Below are positions 40,354 to 41,416 of a DNA stretch of 41,416 bases, piece by piece (the first letter of the stretch is position 1; the number at the start of each line of letters is the position of its first letter). Under the pieces are notes generated by a model. It made no database searches and was not told the DNA's origin. It worked only from the letters and a program-made list of their open reading frames with translations. Position numbers and translations under genes: made by a program. The DNA comes from Bacteroidales bacterium (GTDB lineage Bacteria; Bacteroidota; Bacteroidia; Bacteroidales; UBA932). The stretch spans positions 1-41,416 of the forward strand of contig JAFZVU010000055.1 of NCBI GenBank assembly GCA_017617655.1, read 5' to 3'.

Positions 40354-41160
40354 ATGAAAAAACTATTATGGATAGCCCTGACGGTCGTTCTGGCGATGCT
40401 CATCTACGCGTGCAGCAGCGTGGCTCTCACCGGACGCAGGCAGGTTCTGCTGTATTCTGAAAGTGACATAATGGCGTTGAGTCAGGAGTCTTACAATGAG
40501 TTCGCCCAGACAGCCAAAGCTTCTAAAAATACTGTCATGACCCAGAAGGTGAGGGTTGTCTGCAGCAAGCTGCTCAATGCGATGAACAATTATTTCATTG
40601 CCAATGAGCTGGACAATCCCATGCAGGGGCTGAACTGGCATATCGATCTTGTTCAGTCTGAGGAGATCAATGCGTTCTGTCTGCCCAGCGGCAATATCGT
40701 GGTATATGAGGGCCTTGCCAATTTCGTGGACAATGATGACCAGCTGGCTGCCGTGGTGGGTCACGAGATCGCTCATGCTATCGCTAACCACAGCAATGAA
40801 AGGATGAGCCGCGCTATGCTGACTGAGAATCTGCACAAGACTATCCTGGCGGCTGCCCAGGCTTCTGGCAAGGTGACTGATTCGCAGCTGGCTGTGTTCA
40901 ATACTGCTCTCGGTCTCGGCGGTCAGTATGGTGTGATCCTGCCGTTCTCCCGCAAGCAGGAGCTGGAGGCTGACCACATCGGTCTGATTATGATGGCTGT
41001 CGCCGGCTACAATGTGGAGGAGGCTCCTAAGCTCTGGGTCAAGATGTCTCAGAACGGACAGCAGGTGCCGGAGTTCATGAGCACCCACCCGAGCGATGTC
41101 AACCGTATCAAGAACCTCGAAAAATACATGGAAGAAGCCAAAGCCTACGCAGCGAAGTAG
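40354..41160 (+). CDS. M48-family metallopeptidase lipoprotein
   Basis: A 268-residue lipoprotein (lipobox IYACSS). The zinc site HEIAH (His137, Glu138, His141) and the third-ligand region ELEADHIGL are intact, and STHPSDVNRIKNL matches the family's C-terminal motif. This size fits the LoiP/BepA-like periplasmic quality-control peptidases. It follows the BatDE gene by 15 bases and may be the last gene of the Bat operon, which would add proteolytic control of envelope proteins. Confidence 0.88.
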   Translation: MKKLLWIALTVVLAMLIYACSSVALTGRRQVLLYSESDIMALSQESYNEFAQTAKASKNTVMTQKVRVVCSKLLNAMNNYFIANELDNPMQGLNWHIDLVQSEEINAFCLPSGNIVVYEGLANFVDNDDQLAAVVGHEIAHAIANHSNERMSRAMLTENLHKTILAAAQASGKVTDSQLAVFNTALGLGGQYGVILPFSRKQELEADHIGLIMMAVAGYNVEEAPKLWVKMSQNGQQVPEFMSTHPSDVNRIKNLEKYMEEAKAYAAK

Positions 41161-41180
41161 CTTCTTATATCAGTTATACA

Positions 41181-41269
41181 AACTGCCCTCCTTACGGCTC
41201 TCGGGCAAATTGCTCGGCGAATAGACTACGATATTCGCTACGCAATTTCCCTCCGCCAGGAGGGCAGTT
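41181..41269. repeat. Long near-continuous palindrome (89 nt)
   Basis: Arms AACTGCCCTCCT (41181-41192) / AGGAGGGCAGTT (41258-41269), then GGGCAAATTG/CAATTTCCC and GCGAATA (41217-41223) / TATTCGC (41232-41238). The apex is about 8 bases. It lies between the M48 gene and a terminator. Confidence 0.75.
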
Positions 41270-41275
41270 GGATAT

Positions 41276-41302
41276 AAAAGCCGGCTGATACAGTCGGCTT
41301 TT
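41276..41302 (+). terminator. Intrinsic terminator after the Bat operon
   Basis: AAAAGCCGGCTG (41276-41287) pairs with CAGTCGGCTTTT (41291-41302), a T-run follows, 115 bases after the M48 stop. Confidence 0.8.
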
Positions 41303-41312
41303 CTTGTGCTGG

Positions 41313-41374
41313 GGAGCGAGCGGATGCGACGGAAAGCAAAGCCTTTGAGGAGTTCCGTTCGCTTCGCTCACTCC
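41313..41374. repeat. 62-nt imperfect palindrome
   Basis: GGAGCGAGCGGATG...GACGGAA (41313-41334) pairs imperfectly with TTCCGTTCGCTTCGCTCACTCC-like sequence (41353-41374), 16 of 22 positions by eye. It resembles repeats seen in many intergenic regions of Bacteroidales, from memory and not verified. Confidence 0.55.
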
Positions 41375-41393
41375 AACCCTCCCACCGTATACT

Positions 41394-41416
41394 TTACTGG
41401 GGCTCCGCCCCAAACC
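41394..41416. repeat. Short hairpin repeat, second copy of 7655-7677
   Basis: TTACTGGGGCTCCGCCCCAAACC; the stem is GGGG-CTCCG-CCCC. It runs to the window edge and may continue. Confidence 0.6.

Overview
The window reads as a chromosomal segment of a Bacteroidales bacterium (Bacteroidota) with a moderately high GC content. The reasons are a Bat aerotolerance operon (moxR, DUF58, batA to batE), phosphate-selective-type porin and DUF1460 genes, many lipoproteins with short lipoboxes, almost no Shine-Dalgarno sites, and many copies of the Bacteroidota -7 promoter box TAnnTTTG just upstream of start codons. I saw no rRNA, tRNA, CRISPR array, intact insertion sequence, phage gene or SusC/SusD pair. 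Genus cannot be settled from this sequence alone.

Layout. 1-1071: a small membrane peptide, an ECF sigma factor and a probable membrane anti-sigma protein. 1072-1958: a non-coding island packed with palindromes in tandem doublets. 1959-5745: a double-flavodoxin Fe-S protein divergent from a porin / YeiH-type exporter pair. 5793-7047: a DUF4160 / DUF2442-HTH pair with a palindrome inside its promoter, then a UDG-superfamily glycosylase. 7048-7888: a second palindrome island carrying the same 65-67-nt hairpin family as the first, plus an inverted-repeat-bounded element. 7889-12365: a five-gene leftward operon (flavodoxin lipoprotein, S41 peptidase, DUF3237, M28 peptidase, GNAT-phosphatase fusion). 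12480-14060: a WG-repeat lipoprotein and a small beta-barrel protein. 14171-17078: radical SAM, UbiA prenyltransferase and an esterase.

17152-28607 is a hemicellulose region: a multidomain GH3 beta-xylosidase/glucosidase, a CE15-type glucuronoyl esterase and a GH43 enzyme, mixed with a propeller-like protein, a lipocalin-like lipoprotein, a DUF1460 protein and apolipoprotein N-acyltransferase. 28590-32091 is a leftward operon truA-exbB-exbD-tonB-like-acetylesterase, which adds a TonB energising module and another ester-cleaving enzyme. Together these suggest removal of acetyl, glucuronoyl and arabinosyl side groups from xylan and hydrolysis of the resulting oligosaccharides, although polymer-capture genes are absent here.

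32169-41160 is the Bat operon, with BatD and BatE fused in one frame, followed by an M48 metallopeptidase. The window ends in a third palindrome-rich intergenic stretch (41161-41416). It shares one short covarying hairpin with the second island.

The most unusual signal is the set of palindrome islands. Several unrelated palindrome families each occur as two neighbouring copies. One family keeps its length, ends and apex while its stem sequence changes in a pairing-preserving way. This suggests a selected structure or a REP/MITE-like mobile hairpin. I could not search for relatives, so novelty is unproven.
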